A DNA stretch of 64,000 nt from Candidatus Methylospira mobilis (GTDB taxonomy: Bacteria > Pseudomonadota > Gammaproteobacteria > Methylococcales > Methylococcaceae): the NCBI RefSeq assembly GCF_009498235.1, contig NZ_CP044205.1, forward strand, positions 1,499,501 to 1,563,500. The letters run 5' to 3'. Below, piece by piece: positions 55,005 through 63,999 of the stretch; the stretch's first letter is position 1; every line of letters starts with the position of its first letter. The position numbers were made by a program, and so were the translations under genes. The notes under the pieces were generated by a model that had not been told where the DNA came from, did not search any database, and was given only the letters and a program-made list of their open reading frames with translations.

Positions 55005-56086
55005 AACCAATACAAACAATAAAAGTCATGATTGTGGATGATTCCGCCGTATTGCGGCAGGTACTGTCCGCGGTCTTTGAAAAGGAAGGCGGGATAGAAG
55101 TGATCGGCGTTGCCGCTGATCCGGTTTTCGCCATCGAAAAGATGAACAAGGCATGGCCCGATGTATTGATACTCGACGTTGAAATGCCGCGCATGGACGG
55201 CATCACCTTCTTGAAGAAAATCATGGCGGAACATCCGACGCCGGTGGTAATTTGTTCAACCCTGACCGAGAAAGGCGCGGCGACGACGATGCAGGCGCTA
55301 GCCGCCGGCGCGGTCTGCATCGTTACCAAGCCGAAGATAGGATTGAAAAACTACTTGCAGGAGTCATCCGAGCATTTGGTCAGCGCGGTCAGGGCGGCGG
55401 CGCAGGCCAATGTAAAACGTCTTCGCTCTTCACCGCTACTTACTGTTCCGCCAAAGCTGACGGCTGACGCTATTTTGCCTGCGGCGGCGCACGCCATGGA
55501 GGAAACCACGCAAACGGTGATCGCCATAGGCACGTCAACCGGCGGTACGCAGGCGCTGGAGACGGTTTTAACCGCGCTGCCCAGAGTGAGTCCCGGCATA
55601 GTCATCGTGCAGCATATGCCGGAAAAATTTACCGAAGCCTTCGCCATGCGTCTGGACGATATTTGCCGGATTTCCGTGGCCGAGGCCCGGCATGGCGATC
55701 GGGTCATGCCGGGGCGGGCATTGATTGCGCCGGGAGGACGCCATATGATGCTCAAGCGTAGCGGCGCGCAATATTATGTCGATGTAATCGATGGCCCTCT
55801 GGTAAGCCGCCATCGCCCGTCTGTCGATGTGTTGTTTCGTTCCACGGCGAAGTTTGCCGGTAAAAATGCCTTGGGCATCATCATGACCGGGATGGGCGAC
55901 GATGGCGCCAAAGGTTTGCTGGAAATGCATCAAATGGGTGCGCGCACTATTGCACAGGATGAAGAAAGCTGTGTGGTTTACGGTATGCCAAAAGAAGCGG
56001 TCAAGCTGGGCGCAGTCGATAAAATCGTTTCTTTGGAGCAGATAGCGGGCGAAATTACCGCTTATGTCAAGCAGACCATGATATAG
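55001..56086 (+). CDS. cheB: chemotaxis protein-glutamate methylesterase CheB
   Basis: A two-domain methylesterase of 361 residues that removes receptor methyl groups when phosphorylated by CheA. Receiver: [14 protein letters not shown], acceptor Asp in [12 protein letters not shown]. Catalytic domain: Ser in [13 protein letters not shown], His in [14 protein letters not shown] and Asp in [15 protein letters not shown]. It starts within the cheD stop (ATGA). Last gene of the cluster. Confidence 0.96.
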   Translation: MKPIQTIKVMIVDDSAVLRQVLSAVFEKEGGIEVIGVAADPVFAIEKMNKAWPDVLILDVEMPRMDGITFLKKIMAEHPTPVVICSTLTEKGAATTMQALAAGAVCIVTKPKIGLKNYLQESSEHLVSAVRAAAQANVKRLRSSPLLTVPPKLTADAILPAAAHAMEETTQTVIAIGTSTGGTQALETVLTALPRVSPGIVIVQHMPEKFTEAFAMRLDDICRISVAEARHGDRVMPGRALIAPGGRHMMLKRSGAQYYVDVIDGPLVSRHRPSVDVLFRSTAKFAGKNALGIIMTGMGDDGAKGLLEMHQMGARTIAQDEESCVVYGMPKEAVKLGAVDKIVSLEQIAGEITAYVKQTMI

Positions 56087-56659
56087 CGGCGTTGTGCTTA
56101 ATTCTTCCACGCCCTCCGGGGGACTTGAATAGTTACGGACATGTAGGATGCGCTATGCATACAGGCGTCTAAAGATACGCACAGCGTACACCACCCATAG
56201 AGCGGGTAAATTTTTTCCGGAATTATCCCGGGCTGAATAGCTTGTTAATCCGCTGTGCCGCTCGCGCGCCGAAGAAATGCTGCCGGGCGCACAGGCTTGC
56301 GCGGCTATCGTGATGCGAGCTTCAAAAGCATAATAGGGTAATTTAATAAATTACTGTTTTTCAATGAATTGAAAAATTTTTCTTAAGGGGCGCCCACGTT
56401 TTCCATGCGTTCCTGCATCAGTCATGGATATATTTTGCCTTCGCTTTTCGACAGGCTTGTGATGAGCGGTCTCGGTAAAACGATTTATCAGCTGTGACTG
56501 CCTTGCCTGCCGTAACACACTCTTCATTGCAAGCCTCGTCTTTTCTGTGCGACCATCAGCTTCCGCTAATAATGTCGAAATCCGGTATTGCGGACGAATA
56601 TTACATAAAAAATTGCCGGGTCATTGAAATCCGGTTTACTCGAAGAAGGGGCTATATAC
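56087..56659. other. intergenic gap cheB to multicopper oxidase
   Basis: No gene supported. TTGAATAGTTAC at 56125-56136 is an end-motif copy of the CTGAATAGTTAC repeat family without a visible partner. The stretch 56330-56390 is AT-rich and could hold the oxidase promoter. A 106-codon open frame at 56494-56814 overlaps the oxidase start in another frame and is not credible. Confidence 0.5.
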
Positions 56660-58417
56660 ATGCACACTACAGCGATAGATCGCCGCCGTTTTATTCAATT
56701 AGCCGGGTTGAGCGGGCTTGCAGCCGCCTGCAAGCCTTCCTGGTTGTATGCCGCAACCGAAGGGCGCTACGCCAGAGAGGCGTCGCCGGAGTTTCATGCC
56801 GATGTAGAATTTGAACTGACGGCGGGCGTCACTTCCGTACCGATGATGCCGGGTAAGCACACGGTAGTCTGGCGTTATTCAGGCAAGCTGCTAAAGGGGC
56901 CGGAAACCGCGCTGGTCGACTTGCCGGGTACGCATCTGGGGCCGATACTGTTTTTTGAAAAAGGCCAGAAGGTGCGTATCTATTTCAGGAACGATCTGCC
57001 TGAGGCCAATATCGTGCATTGGCACGGTCTGCATGTGCCTCAGATCATGGACGGTCACCCGATGTATGACGTTAAGACGGGCAGCGGTTATGTCTATGAG
57101 TTTACCATCACCAATCGCGCCGGAACCTATATGTATCATGCGCACACGCACGAAGCGACCGGACGCCAGGTTTACAACGGGTTGGCGGGTTTGATTATCG
57201 TCACCGATGCCGAAGACCGTATTCTGGACTTGCCGCGCGGCGAATACGATCAACCGATAGTGTTGCAGGATCGCAGTTTCGATGCCGACAATCAGTTGCA
57301 ATATGTACAAAGCATGCGTGACCGGCATATGGGGATGCTGGGCGATGAAATGATCGTTAACGGCAAGCGCCATTTTGTGCTGCCGGTTGCGACGCGCGCT
57401 TACCGGCTGCGATTGATGAACGGGTCCAACTCGCGCATTTACAAGCTGGCCTGGGAAGACGGTACGCCGCTGACTGTGATCGCTACCGACGGCGGTTTGC
57501 TGGAAAAACCGGTCACGCGCGCTTTTGTGATGCTGGCTCCGGGCGAGCGCGTGGATTTGTGGGCCGACTTTTCCGGGCGTAAAATCGATACCGATTTGAC
57601 GATGAAGAGCTTGCCGTTTTCAGGCGCGATGCCTGGTCATGGCGATGGCCGCGGCGCGCGCTCCGGGATGGATCATGGCGGTCAAGGCGGGGGCATGATG
57701 GGGCATGGCATGATGGGTGTGATGCATGGCGGCGAGGGCGGCGCTTCCGGCATGCATCAGGGAATGAACAGGATGAATCATGATGAACAAAGTGCCGGGG
57801 GGGGGGGAGCCGACGGACACGGCGGAATGGGCATGGCGAGTAATTCAGCTTTGCCGCTTGGCGGCGAGTATGCGGTTTTCAAAGTGCATATCATGCGTGA
57901 AGAGAAGGAAACGCATCAGTTGCCGTCCACGTTGACCAAACACGATCGTCTGCAACGCGCCGATGCCGAGAATGCGCAATCGCCACGGAAAATAACACTG
58001 TCGATGGCGCGCATGCAATGGCTGCTTAATGGCCGCGAATTCGAAATGGAAGGCGCCAGTCCGGAAGAAACGATTACGATGGGCACCTTGCAGCTTATCG
58101 AATTCGACAACGGTTACACTACCGGACAGCATGGCATGGGAATGTCGGGAATGTCGGGAATGGCGCATCCGATGCATATACATGGCCAACAGTTTCAGAT
58201 TATCGAACGCAAGATCAGAGATGATTTAAGCGGCGGTTACGATACGGTGAGTCCGGGCTATGTCGACGACGGCTGGAAGGATGTGGTGCTGGTCATGCCG
58301 GGCGAGAAGGTCACGCTGCTCAAGCGTTTCGATCATTTCAAGGGGCTGTTTCTATATCATTGCCATAATCTGGAGCATGAATCCATGGGCATGATGCGGA
58401 ATTTCAAGGTGGTTTGA
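56660..58417 (+). CDS. periplasmic multicopper oxidase, CopA-like
   Basis: A multicopper oxidase of 585 residues. A twin-arginine signal (DRRRFIQLAGLSGLAAA) directs it to the periplasm. Copper motifs: HWHGLH (near 125), HAHTHE, HPMHIHG and HCHNLEHESMGMM with the type-1 Cys. Between about 320 and 395 lies a His/Met/Gly-rich loop (repeated MGHG, MHGG and MNRM units), as in CopA and CueO, which probably binds extra copper. Role: copper detoxification by oxidising Cu(I), or copper handling in a methanotroph that needs much copper (inference). The ATG at 56660 with AAGGGG upstream is preferred to an earlier in-frame start. Confidence 0.92.
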   Translation: MHTTAIDRRRFIQLAGLSGLAAACKPSWLYAATEGRYAREASPEFHADVEFELTAGVTSVPMMPGKHTVVWRYSGKLLKGPETALVDLPGTHLGPILFFEKGQKVRIYFRNDLPEANIVHWHGLHVPQIMDGHPMYDVKTGSGYVYEFTITNRAGTYMYHAHTHEATGRQVYNGLAGLIIVTDAEDRILDLPRGEYDQPIVLQDRSFDADNQLQYVQSMRDRHMGMLGDEMIVNGKRHFVLPVATRAYRLRLMNGSNSRIYKLAWEDGTPLTVIATDGGLLEKPVTRAFVMLAPGERVDLWADFSGRKIDTDLTMKSLPFSGAMPGHGDGRGARSGMDHGGQGGGMMGHGMMGVMHGGEGGASGMHQGMNRMNHDEQSAGGGGADGHGGMGMASNSALPLGGEYAVFKVHIMREEKETHQLPSTLTKHDRLQRADAENAQSPRKITLSMARMQWLLNGREFEMEGASPEETITMGTLQLIEFDNGYTTGQHGMGMSGMSGMAHPMHIHGQQFQIIERKIRDDLSGGYDTVSPGYVDDGWKDVVLVMPGEKVTLLKRFDHFKGLFLYHCHNLEHESMGMMRNFKVV

Positions 58418-58537
58418 TTGACGAAGGTTACTATCCTGCATGGGTCTGCTGCGTGTTGACTACGCCGTGAATCTGTAAGTGCGTGCTCGTCTATGACAGC
58501 CTTGCCGTAGACGGACTCGCTGCAAGCATTCTCAATC

Positions 58538-58631
58538 GTATCTATTCAGTTCGTTCAAGCCTTCTACTGAAACTTTGTAGGAGCGGGCTAAAGTCCGCTC
58601 CTACAGTGACCGACGGTAGCTGAACAGTTAC
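58538..58631 (+). repeat. 94-bp repeat with a strong central hairpin
   Basis: Imperfect inverted ends CTATTCAG (58542) and CTGAACAGTTAC (58620) flank a 10-bp perfect hairpin GTAGGAGCGG / CCGCTCCTAC (58577-58604). The lead-in CTGAAACTTTGTAGG recurs at 9268-9282, where a degenerate copy lies after trmL. The wider gap 58418-58842 holds no supported gene; a minus-strand open frame across it lacks a ribosome site. Confidence 0.65.
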
Positions 58632-58842
58632 TGCCGTGAGGTAGGTATTCAGCGAGCGGCGCTTTCGTGCCATGGCCTAAAGTTTCCAAACCACATTGCC
58701 ATGAAACGCGCTGATGCTGGTGTTCCCGCTGCCAGACCGTTGGCCGTTGCGCTGGAGAATTGACCTGCAAGCGTCGCGTTGGTGTTGTTCAGCGGCTTGC
58801 GGCACGAGCTTTCATTCCGCAAAGGCGTATAATGTCCGGCGT

Positions 58843-59580
58843 TCAGTAGGGGATCTCTACCCCGATGGTTAGGTAAAGCGCGTAGAATTGTGAAATGGAA
58901 TTGTCCCAGCGATAACGGATGTAGCCAAAGACGCGGCAATTGTCCAATGCCTGTACGGTTTCTATCTGCAAAAACGGTTGATTCATCGGGTAGGGGTCGA
59001 ACACGTCGAAATTGGAAAATGCAAACGAATGAGTTTGCTGCAGTGAGTCTGGACGATAATTCAGTCTCAGAGCGAATAGCGGCGTCAGCGTCAAATTACC
59101 GCTTGTACCCGGCAATATTGCCGATCCTGCGGTGCTGGAAAATGTCTGTGATAAGCCGAGCTCCGAGTCGATACTCAATCTCTCCAGGCTATCCAGTTTT
59201 TTGAACGGATCGAACGATCCGGCCAGGCGTTCGATTAGTATCGTGTCCCGCGTAGAGTTAGAGGTGTAATTGTTTTTTTTCAGCAGGCGTAGCGATGCCT
59301 TGTAATTATCCATGAAGCTTTTGCTGGTCAATTCCAGCTTGTAGTCCCACTGCGCGACATTCCCTTCGCTCACGCCGATGCGGGCTCCAAACTGTATGGT
59401 GGCCAAGGACGCATGGTAATTGTATAGGCCCGCGAAAGCCAGCAAGTCCGGACTGTTTTTACGGATGACTTCGCGAGGGTAAAAGATAAATTCATTGACG
59501 CCGTCGCGTTCTTCTGCACAGGCGTTGATTGAAGTCATCACTGTTAATAGAATCGCGAAGAAATTTCGCACTGTTGGCAT
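58843..59580 (-). CDS. predicted outer membrane protein of unknown function
   Basis: A 245-residue exported protein. The signal peptide (1-21) ends SINACA-EE. The mature part has alternating strands and ends in YLTIGVEIPY, with a terminal aromatic residue as in beta-barrel proteins. Segments such as LLAFAGLYNYHASLATIQFG and LFALRLNYRPDSLQQ look like barrel strands. I do not recognise a family. The ATG at 59580 has GAGAAG upstream and is preferred to a TTG four codons earlier. It is monocistronic, divergent from nothing and close to repeats on both sides. Confidence 0.7.
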   Translation of the reverse strand: MPTVRNFFAILLTVMTSINACAEERDGVNEFIFYPREVIRKNSPDLLAFAGLYNYHASLATIQFGARIGVSEGNVAQWDYKLELTSKSFMDNYKASLRLLKKNNYTSNSTRDTILIERLAGSFDPFKKLDSLERLSIDSELGLSQTFSSTAGSAILPGTSGNLTLTPLFALRLNYRPDSLQQTHSFAFSNFDVFDPYPMNQPFLQIETVQALDNCRVFGYIRYRWDNSISQFYALYLTIGVEIPY

Positions 59581-59629
59581 GCCGCTTCTCAAAAGGCTAT
59601 GGATAGCGATGAAACAACCTGCCGCAAAC

Positions 59630-59824
59630 TTTTCCGCATACCCGTTGGAGATGATGTGTGGTGAGCCAGGCTAGACTTTCTGCGCCGATGGATGGGCGCA
59701 GACGGTTTCCAGGGACGGACTGCAGCGTGGTTACTATCTCCCGACAACAGCTTCCGCCTGTTTCGACTGACTTGCCTCACTTCCGACAGCGACTGTTATG
59801 AGCTTTCAATCTTTCACTGAATAG
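59630..59824 (-). repeat. second copy of the 30276-type repeat
   Basis: The segment from CCCGTTGGAG (59642) through GCGCCGATGGATGGGCGC, GGGACGGACTGCAG, the CAGCTTCCGCCTG palindrome remnant and CGACTGACTTGCCTC to the end CTGAATAG (59817-59824) follows the order of boxes in 30276-30503, at perhaps 65-75 percent identity by eye. The left inverted end is degenerate. It lies between the outer membrane protein and pntB genes. Confidence 0.65.
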
Positions 59825-59875
59825 CCTCCCTGCCACGGGTGTGGATATGTCGATGTGATGCTGAAACGCCGTTCG

Positions 59876-59900
59876 AAAAAAGCCCCCGATGTCGGGGGCT
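59876..59900 (-). terminator. rho-independent terminator of the pnt operon
   Basis: On the minus strand AGCCCCCGA and TCGGGGGCT form a 9-bp stem with a 2-base spacer and are followed by TTTTTT (plus 59881-59876). It lies 33 bases after the pntB stop. Confidence 0.88.
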
Positions 59901-59932
59901 TCCGGGTTGGCTCATGCCGTATCTGCGGACTA

Positions 59933-61336
59933 TCAGGTTTTTAAAACTGATAATACCTCATCCAGCATTTTCTTGGCGTCGCCGAACAGCATCCGGTTAT
60001 TTTCCTTGTAGAACAGCGGATTGTCGACGCCGGCATAGCCGGACGCCATGCTGCGCTTCATCACGATGGAGGTTTTCGCCTTCCAGACCTCAAGCACCGG
60101 CATGCCTGCGATCGGGCTGTCCGGGTCTTCCTGCGCGCCCGGATTGACGATATCGTTGGCGCCGATAACCATCGCCACATCGGTTTCCGGGAAGTCTTCG
60201 TTGATTTCGTCCATTTCCATGACGATGTCGTAAGGCACCTTGGCTTCAGCCAGCAGCACGTTCATATGGCCCGGCATGCGTCCGGCAACCGGGTGGATGC
60301 CGAAGCGGACGTTGACGCCTTTTTCGCGCAGCAGCCTGGTGATCTCATAAACCGTATGCTGGGCTTGCGCAACCGCCATGCCGTAACCGGGTACGATGAT
60401 GACGCTGGAGGCTTCACGCAGCAGTTCGGCAGTGTCTCCCGCGCTGATCGGCGTGACTTCGCCTTGCGGGACGTTTGCGCCTGAAGTTGCCGGTTTGCCG
60501 CCGTCGGTGCCGAAGCCGCCCGCAATCACCGAAATGAAACTGCGGTTCATGGCTTTACACATGATGTAGCTGAGGATCGCACCGCTGGAGCCGACCAATG
60601 CGCCGACAACGATCAGCAGGTCGTTGGACAGCATGAAGCCGGTGGCCGCCGCCGCCCATCCCGAATAGCTGTTCAGCATCGATACCACCACAGGCATGTC
60701 GGCGCCGCCGATGGCCATGACCATATGGATGCCGAACAGCAGCGCGATGCCGGTCATGACCGCCAGCGGCAGGTAGCCGGCTTCGATGCTTTCCGCCTGC
60801 AGGAACTTGCAGCCGAACACAATTACCGCGATCAGCAGACCCAGATTGAGCCAGTGCCGAAGCGGCAAGGTCAGCGGTTTACCGCTCATGCGCGCGGAAA
60901 GCTTCAGGAACGCGATGACTGATCCCGAGAAGGTCACGGCGCCGATCAGGATGCCGACGTAGATTTCGACTTCATGAATGGATTTCTCCGCGCCGCTGAA
61001 ATGGCTGGTGGTGTCCATGTAATTCGCGTAACCCACCAGCACCGCAGCGAGGCCGACCAGACTGTGCATCAGCGCGACCAGCTCCGGCATTTCGGTCATT
61101 TTGATGCGGGTAGCCGCAAAAACACCGATACTGCCGCCGATCAGCATCGCAATGATGATCGGAACATAATTGTTGACTCTCGGTTCCAGCAAGGTGGCGA
61201 CTATGGCGATAGTCATACCGACTATGCCGTACAGATTGCCGCGTCTTGCAGTTTCAGGGTTGGATAAACCGCCCAGGCTCAGTATGAACAGGATGGTGGC
61301 GCCGATATAGGAAACAGTAACTAATCCTTCTGACAT
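59933..61336 (-). CDS. pntB: NAD(P) transhydrogenase subunit beta
   Basis: The membrane and NADP-binding subunit of proton-translocating transhydrogenase, 467 residues, which makes NADPH from NADH using the proton gradient. About eight N-terminal membrane helices are followed by the NADP(H) domain with [49 protein letters not shown] and [19 protein letters not shown]. The ATG at 61336 with AGGAG is preferred to an upstream TTG. It lies 20 bases after pntA. Useful in a methanotroph for biosynthetic NADPH. Confidence 0.96.
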   Translation of the reverse strand: MSEGLVTVSYIGATILFILSLGGLSNPETARRGNLYGIVGMTIAIVATLLEPRVNNYVPIIIAMLIGGSIGVFAATRIKMTEMPELVALMHSLVGLAAVLVGYANYMDTTSHFSGAEKSIHEVEIYVGILIGAVTFSGSVIAFLKLSARMSGKPLTLPLRHWLNLGLLIAVIVFGCKFLQAESIEAGYLPLAVMTGIALLFGIHMVMAIGGADMPVVVSMLNSYSGWAAAATGFMLSNDLLIVVGALVGSSGAILSYIMCKAMNRSFISVIAGGFGTDGGKPATSGANVPQGEVTPISAGDTAELLREASSVIIVPGYGMAVAQAQHTVYEITRLLREKGVNVRFGIHPVAGRMPGHMNVLLAEAKVPYDIVMEMDEINEDFPETDVAMVIGANDIVNPGAQEDPDSPIAGMPVLEVWKAKTSIVMKRSMASGYAGVDNPLFYKENNRMLFGDAKKMLDEVLSVLKT

Positions 61337-61356
61337 GATAATCAACTCCTATCCGC

Positions 61357-62910
61357 TTAGCGTCTGAACATGCTGAGCATGCGTTGCGTGACCCAGAATC
61401 CACCGACCATGTTGACCGAGGTCAGCGCGATGGCCAAAGTCGCCAGACCGATCAGCAGGTGTCCCGGCGATGAGATTTGTATCAATGCGCCGATGGCGAT
61501 AATGCTGCTGATGGCGTTGGTGACGCTCATCAGCGGGGTGTGCAATGCCGGAGTCACATTCCAGATCACCATGTAGCCGACGAAGCAGGCCAGTACGAAA
61601 ACGGTGAAATGCGCCATGAATGCAGCGGGGGCGTAAGCGCCCAGTCCGTAGAAAGCCGCCGCTGCCAGAGCTATCAGCAGCCCGGATTTAACTGGGGAGG
61701 ATTTTGGTGCGGGTTTTGCTTCCGTGAGCGGAGCCGCTTTGGGGGCGGATTGAGCCGGCGTAGCCGAAATGCGCGGCGGCGGTGGCGGCCAGGTGATGCC
61801 GCCTTCCTTGATGACGGTTGCACCGCGTATGACTTCGTCTTCCATATTGACGTTGATGTTGCCGTCCTTGGCCGGCGTCAGTTCTTCGAGCAGCCGCAGC
61901 AGATTGGTTGCGTACAGCGTGCTGGCCTGTTTCGCCAGACGGCTGGGCAGGTCGGTATAGCCGATGATGGTCACGCCGTGGGTAACGATAATCTGATTGG
62001 GTTCGGTCAACTCGCAGTTGCCGCCCTGTTCCGCCGCCAGATCGACGATGACGCTACCGGGCTTCATCGAGCGCACCATGTCGGCCGTTATCAGCAGCGG
62101 CGCCGGTTTACCCGGTATCAGCGCGGTGGTGATAATGATGTCGACATCCTGCGCTTGTTTTGCGTACATCGCGCGTTGCGCGGCCTGATAGCCTTCGCTC
62201 ATGACTTTCGCGTAACCGCCGACGCCGCTGCCTTCTTCCTTGTAATCGACTTCGACGAACTCGGCGCCCATGCTCTTGACCTGATCCTTGACTTCGGGGC
62301 GGGTATCCGAAGCGCGGACTATCGCGCCGAGTCCGCCGGCCGCGCCTATTGCGGCAAGACCGGCAACGCCGACGCCGATGACGAAGACCTTGGCGGGCGG
62401 TACTTTACCGGCGGCGGTTATCTGTCCGGTGAAGAAGCGTCCGAATTGATTGGCAGCTTCGATCACCGCTCGGTAACCGGCGATATTGGCCATGGAGCTG
62501 AGCGCGTCCAGTTTTTGCGCCCGCGAGATGCGCGGTACGCTGTCCATTGCCAATACCGTGGCTTTACGGTTGCTGAGTTGTTCCATCAACTCCGAGTTCT
62601 GACCAGGCCAGATGAAGCTGATCAGCGTGCCGCCTTCGTGCAGGCGTTCGATTTCGTTGACCCCGTCGTCCTGCTTTTCCGGCGCCCGTACCTTGAGAAT
62701 GATGTCGGCGGTTGCCCATAGCTCGGACGGATTGTGGATAATCTCGACTCCGACTTCCTGGTAGGCCTCGTCGGGAAAGTTTGCCGCAGCGCCGGCTCCG
62801 GCTTCGACCGCGACTGTAAAGCCCAGCTTTTGCAGTTTCTCGGCAACCTCAGGTGTGGTCGCCACCCGTTTTTCGCCTGTATGTATCTCTTTGGGAACGC
62901 CTATTCTCAT
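61357..62910 (-). CDS. pntA: NAD(P) transhydrogenase subunit alpha
   Basis: The NAD(H)-binding subunit with a C-terminal membrane part, 517 residues, the one-piece enteric form rather than split PntAA/PntAB. N-terminal MRIGVPKEIHTGEKRVATTP, the Rossmann motif VFVIGVGVAGLAAIGAAGGL, and the NAD-binding RASDTRPEVKDQVKSMGAEF loop are clear. About four membrane helices follow residue 410, after a Pro/Ala-rich linker. It heads the pntAB pair; about 190 bases of upstream DNA are AT-rich. Confidence 0.96.
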   Translation of the reverse strand: MRIGVPKEIHTGEKRVATTPEVAEKLQKLGFTVAVEAGAGAAANFPDEAYQEVGVEIIHNPSELWATADIILKVRAPEKQDDGVNEIERLHEGGTLISFIWPGQNSELMEQLSNRKATVLAMDSVPRISRAQKLDALSSMANIAGYRAVIEAANQFGRFFTGQITAAGKVPPAKVFVIGVGVAGLAAIGAAGGLGAIVRASDTRPEVKDQVKSMGAEFVEVDYKEEGSGVGGYAKVMSEGYQAAQRAMYAKQAQDVDIIITTALIPGKPAPLLITADMVRSMKPGSVIVDLAAEQGGNCELTEPNQIIVTHGVTIIGYTDLPSRLAKQASTLYATNLLRLLEELTPAKDGNINVNMEDEVIRGATVIKEGGITWPPPPPRISATPAQSAPKAAPLTEAKPAPKSSPVKSGLLIALAAAAFYGLGAYAPAAFMAHFTVFVLACFVGYMVIWNVTPALHTPLMSVTNAISSIIAIGALIQISSPGHLLIGLATLAIALTSVNMVGGFWVTQRMLSMFRR

Positions 62911-63102
62911 GAAACAGTCTCCTCGTTACAAGTATCAGGGGGGTGTAGCAGTGTGGGGAATTTTGCTCTGCTTAGCCGTTTTGTATGCTGCAATTCATCG
63001 CTTTACATTACACGCGGGGCCTATGGAGCAACTGGGCTATATAAAGGTTAACCTCCTTTTATGTCAATAATAATAGTAGTAGCTAATAATGTCGGGAGTT
63101 CT

Positions 63103-63579
63103 TCAGCGCGGTTTGAATTGCGCCAGCCAGGCGTCGGCCAATTTACCTGCTTTGGTAATTTGCTCGGGCGTCATGGTCTTTTCGAGGGCCTGGATTTCCT
63201 TGTTCGCTTTGGCGACGCGGAACCATTTATCGGCTTCAATGCTGTTTGGAGCGCCCAGTTTGCCTTGCTGGTAAAGCACTCCCAGGTTTTGTTGCGCCTC
63301 GGTATTGCCTTGTTCGGCGGCTTTCAGGAACCAGTTCGCGGCTTCCTGAAAGTTTGGGGCGACGCCGATGCCGTCCAGATACATGAAAGCCAGATTGACC
63401 TGTGAAGCCGCTATGCCCAGTTCGGCTTCTTTCCGGTAAAGTCTTGCCGCTTCATCGAAATGCTCGGCGGAATAGGCTTCGTCCCCCGGGCTAAGCTCTG
63501 GGTGATCGGCACTATGGGCCGCAGGTGCGGCCAGCAATGCGAAGAGCATGAGTAAGTGAATGAGCTTTATGGCTTTCAT
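63103..63579 (-). CDS. exported Sel1-repeat protein
   Basis: A 158-residue periplasmic protein. The signal peptide (1-23) ends AAHSA. Three Sel1/TPR-like repeats follow (about 34-135), visible as AARLYRKEAELGIAASQVNL, EAANWFLKAAEQGNTEAQQN and EADKWFRVAKANKEI, with the LAFMYLDGIGV type turn. Such solenoids mediate protein contacts. It follows the receiver gene by 15 bases and probably shares its transcript. Partner unknown. Confidence 0.85.
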   Translation of the reverse strand: MKAIKLIHLLMLFALLAAPAAHSADHPELSPGDEAYSAEHFDEAARLYRKEAELGIAASQVNLAFMYLDGIGVAPNFQEAANWFLKAAEQGNTEAQQNLGVLYQQGKLGAPNSIEADKWFRVAKANKEIQALEKTMTPEQITKAGKLADAWLAQFKPR

Positions 63580-63594
63580 GGGCGGTTACCTTTA

Positions 63595-63999
63595 TCAGGA
63601 TGCTTTCCGGCGTGGCTGGCCTGCGCTTTCGCCAGTACGTTTGCGTTGAGCCGCCAACAATATGTCGCTGAGTACTTTTGGCGAAAACGGTTTATGTATA
63701 TAGGCGTCTATGCCGGCCTGTCTTGCCTGAGTTTTGGTTTTCTCAGCGTCGGAGGCGGTGAGAACGACAAAATAGCTTTTGTCGAACCCGGGGATAGTCC
63801 GCAGTGTCCGGCATAATGTCGCAGCATCCAGATCATGGAATACCCACTCGGTTATGATGATGTGCGGTTGTTGTTCCAAGGCAATATCCAGCCCCGCGCT
63901 TCCGGATTGAGCGGTATAAACCGTATGTCCGCCGGCGCTGAACAGCTTGTTCAGCATGAAAGTCAGCGCTTTATCCTGGTCTATCACCAGTATGCGCAT
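63595..63999 (-). CDS. degenerate single-domain response regulator (Glu at the phospho-site)
   Basis: A receiver domain of 134 residues. The acidic N-terminal motif is ILVIDQDKAL, the switch Thr is in FVVLTASD and the Lys in YIHKPFSP. The phospho-acceptor position, however, reads HIIITEWVFHD: Glu51 replaces the invariant Asp. Glu cannot be phosphorylated in the usual way and may mimic the active state. The C-terminal 20 residues are basic (RKRTGESAGQPRRKAS) and might bind nucleic acid or a partner. The start is the ATG at 63999, at the very window edge; an upstream start cannot be excluded. Confidence 0.85.
   Translation of the reverse strand: MRILVIDQDKALTFMLNKLFSAGGHTVYTAQSGSAGLDIALEQQPHIIITEWVFHDLDAATLCRTLRTIPGFDKSYFVVLTASDAEKTKTQARQAGIDAYIHKPFSPKVLSDILLAAQRKRTGESAGQPRRKAS

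Noticed and set aside
58649..58939. Minus-strand open frame overlapping the end of the outer membrane protein gene
   Set aside because: The C-terminal half looks mildly protein-like (Asn/Thr/Ala-rich), but it overlaps a better-supported gene and has no start signal of its own.
61477..62721. 414-codon open frame on the plus strand opposite pntA
   Set aside because: It overlaps the well-supported pntA completely. The composition is typical of an antisense shadow and there is no ribosome site.
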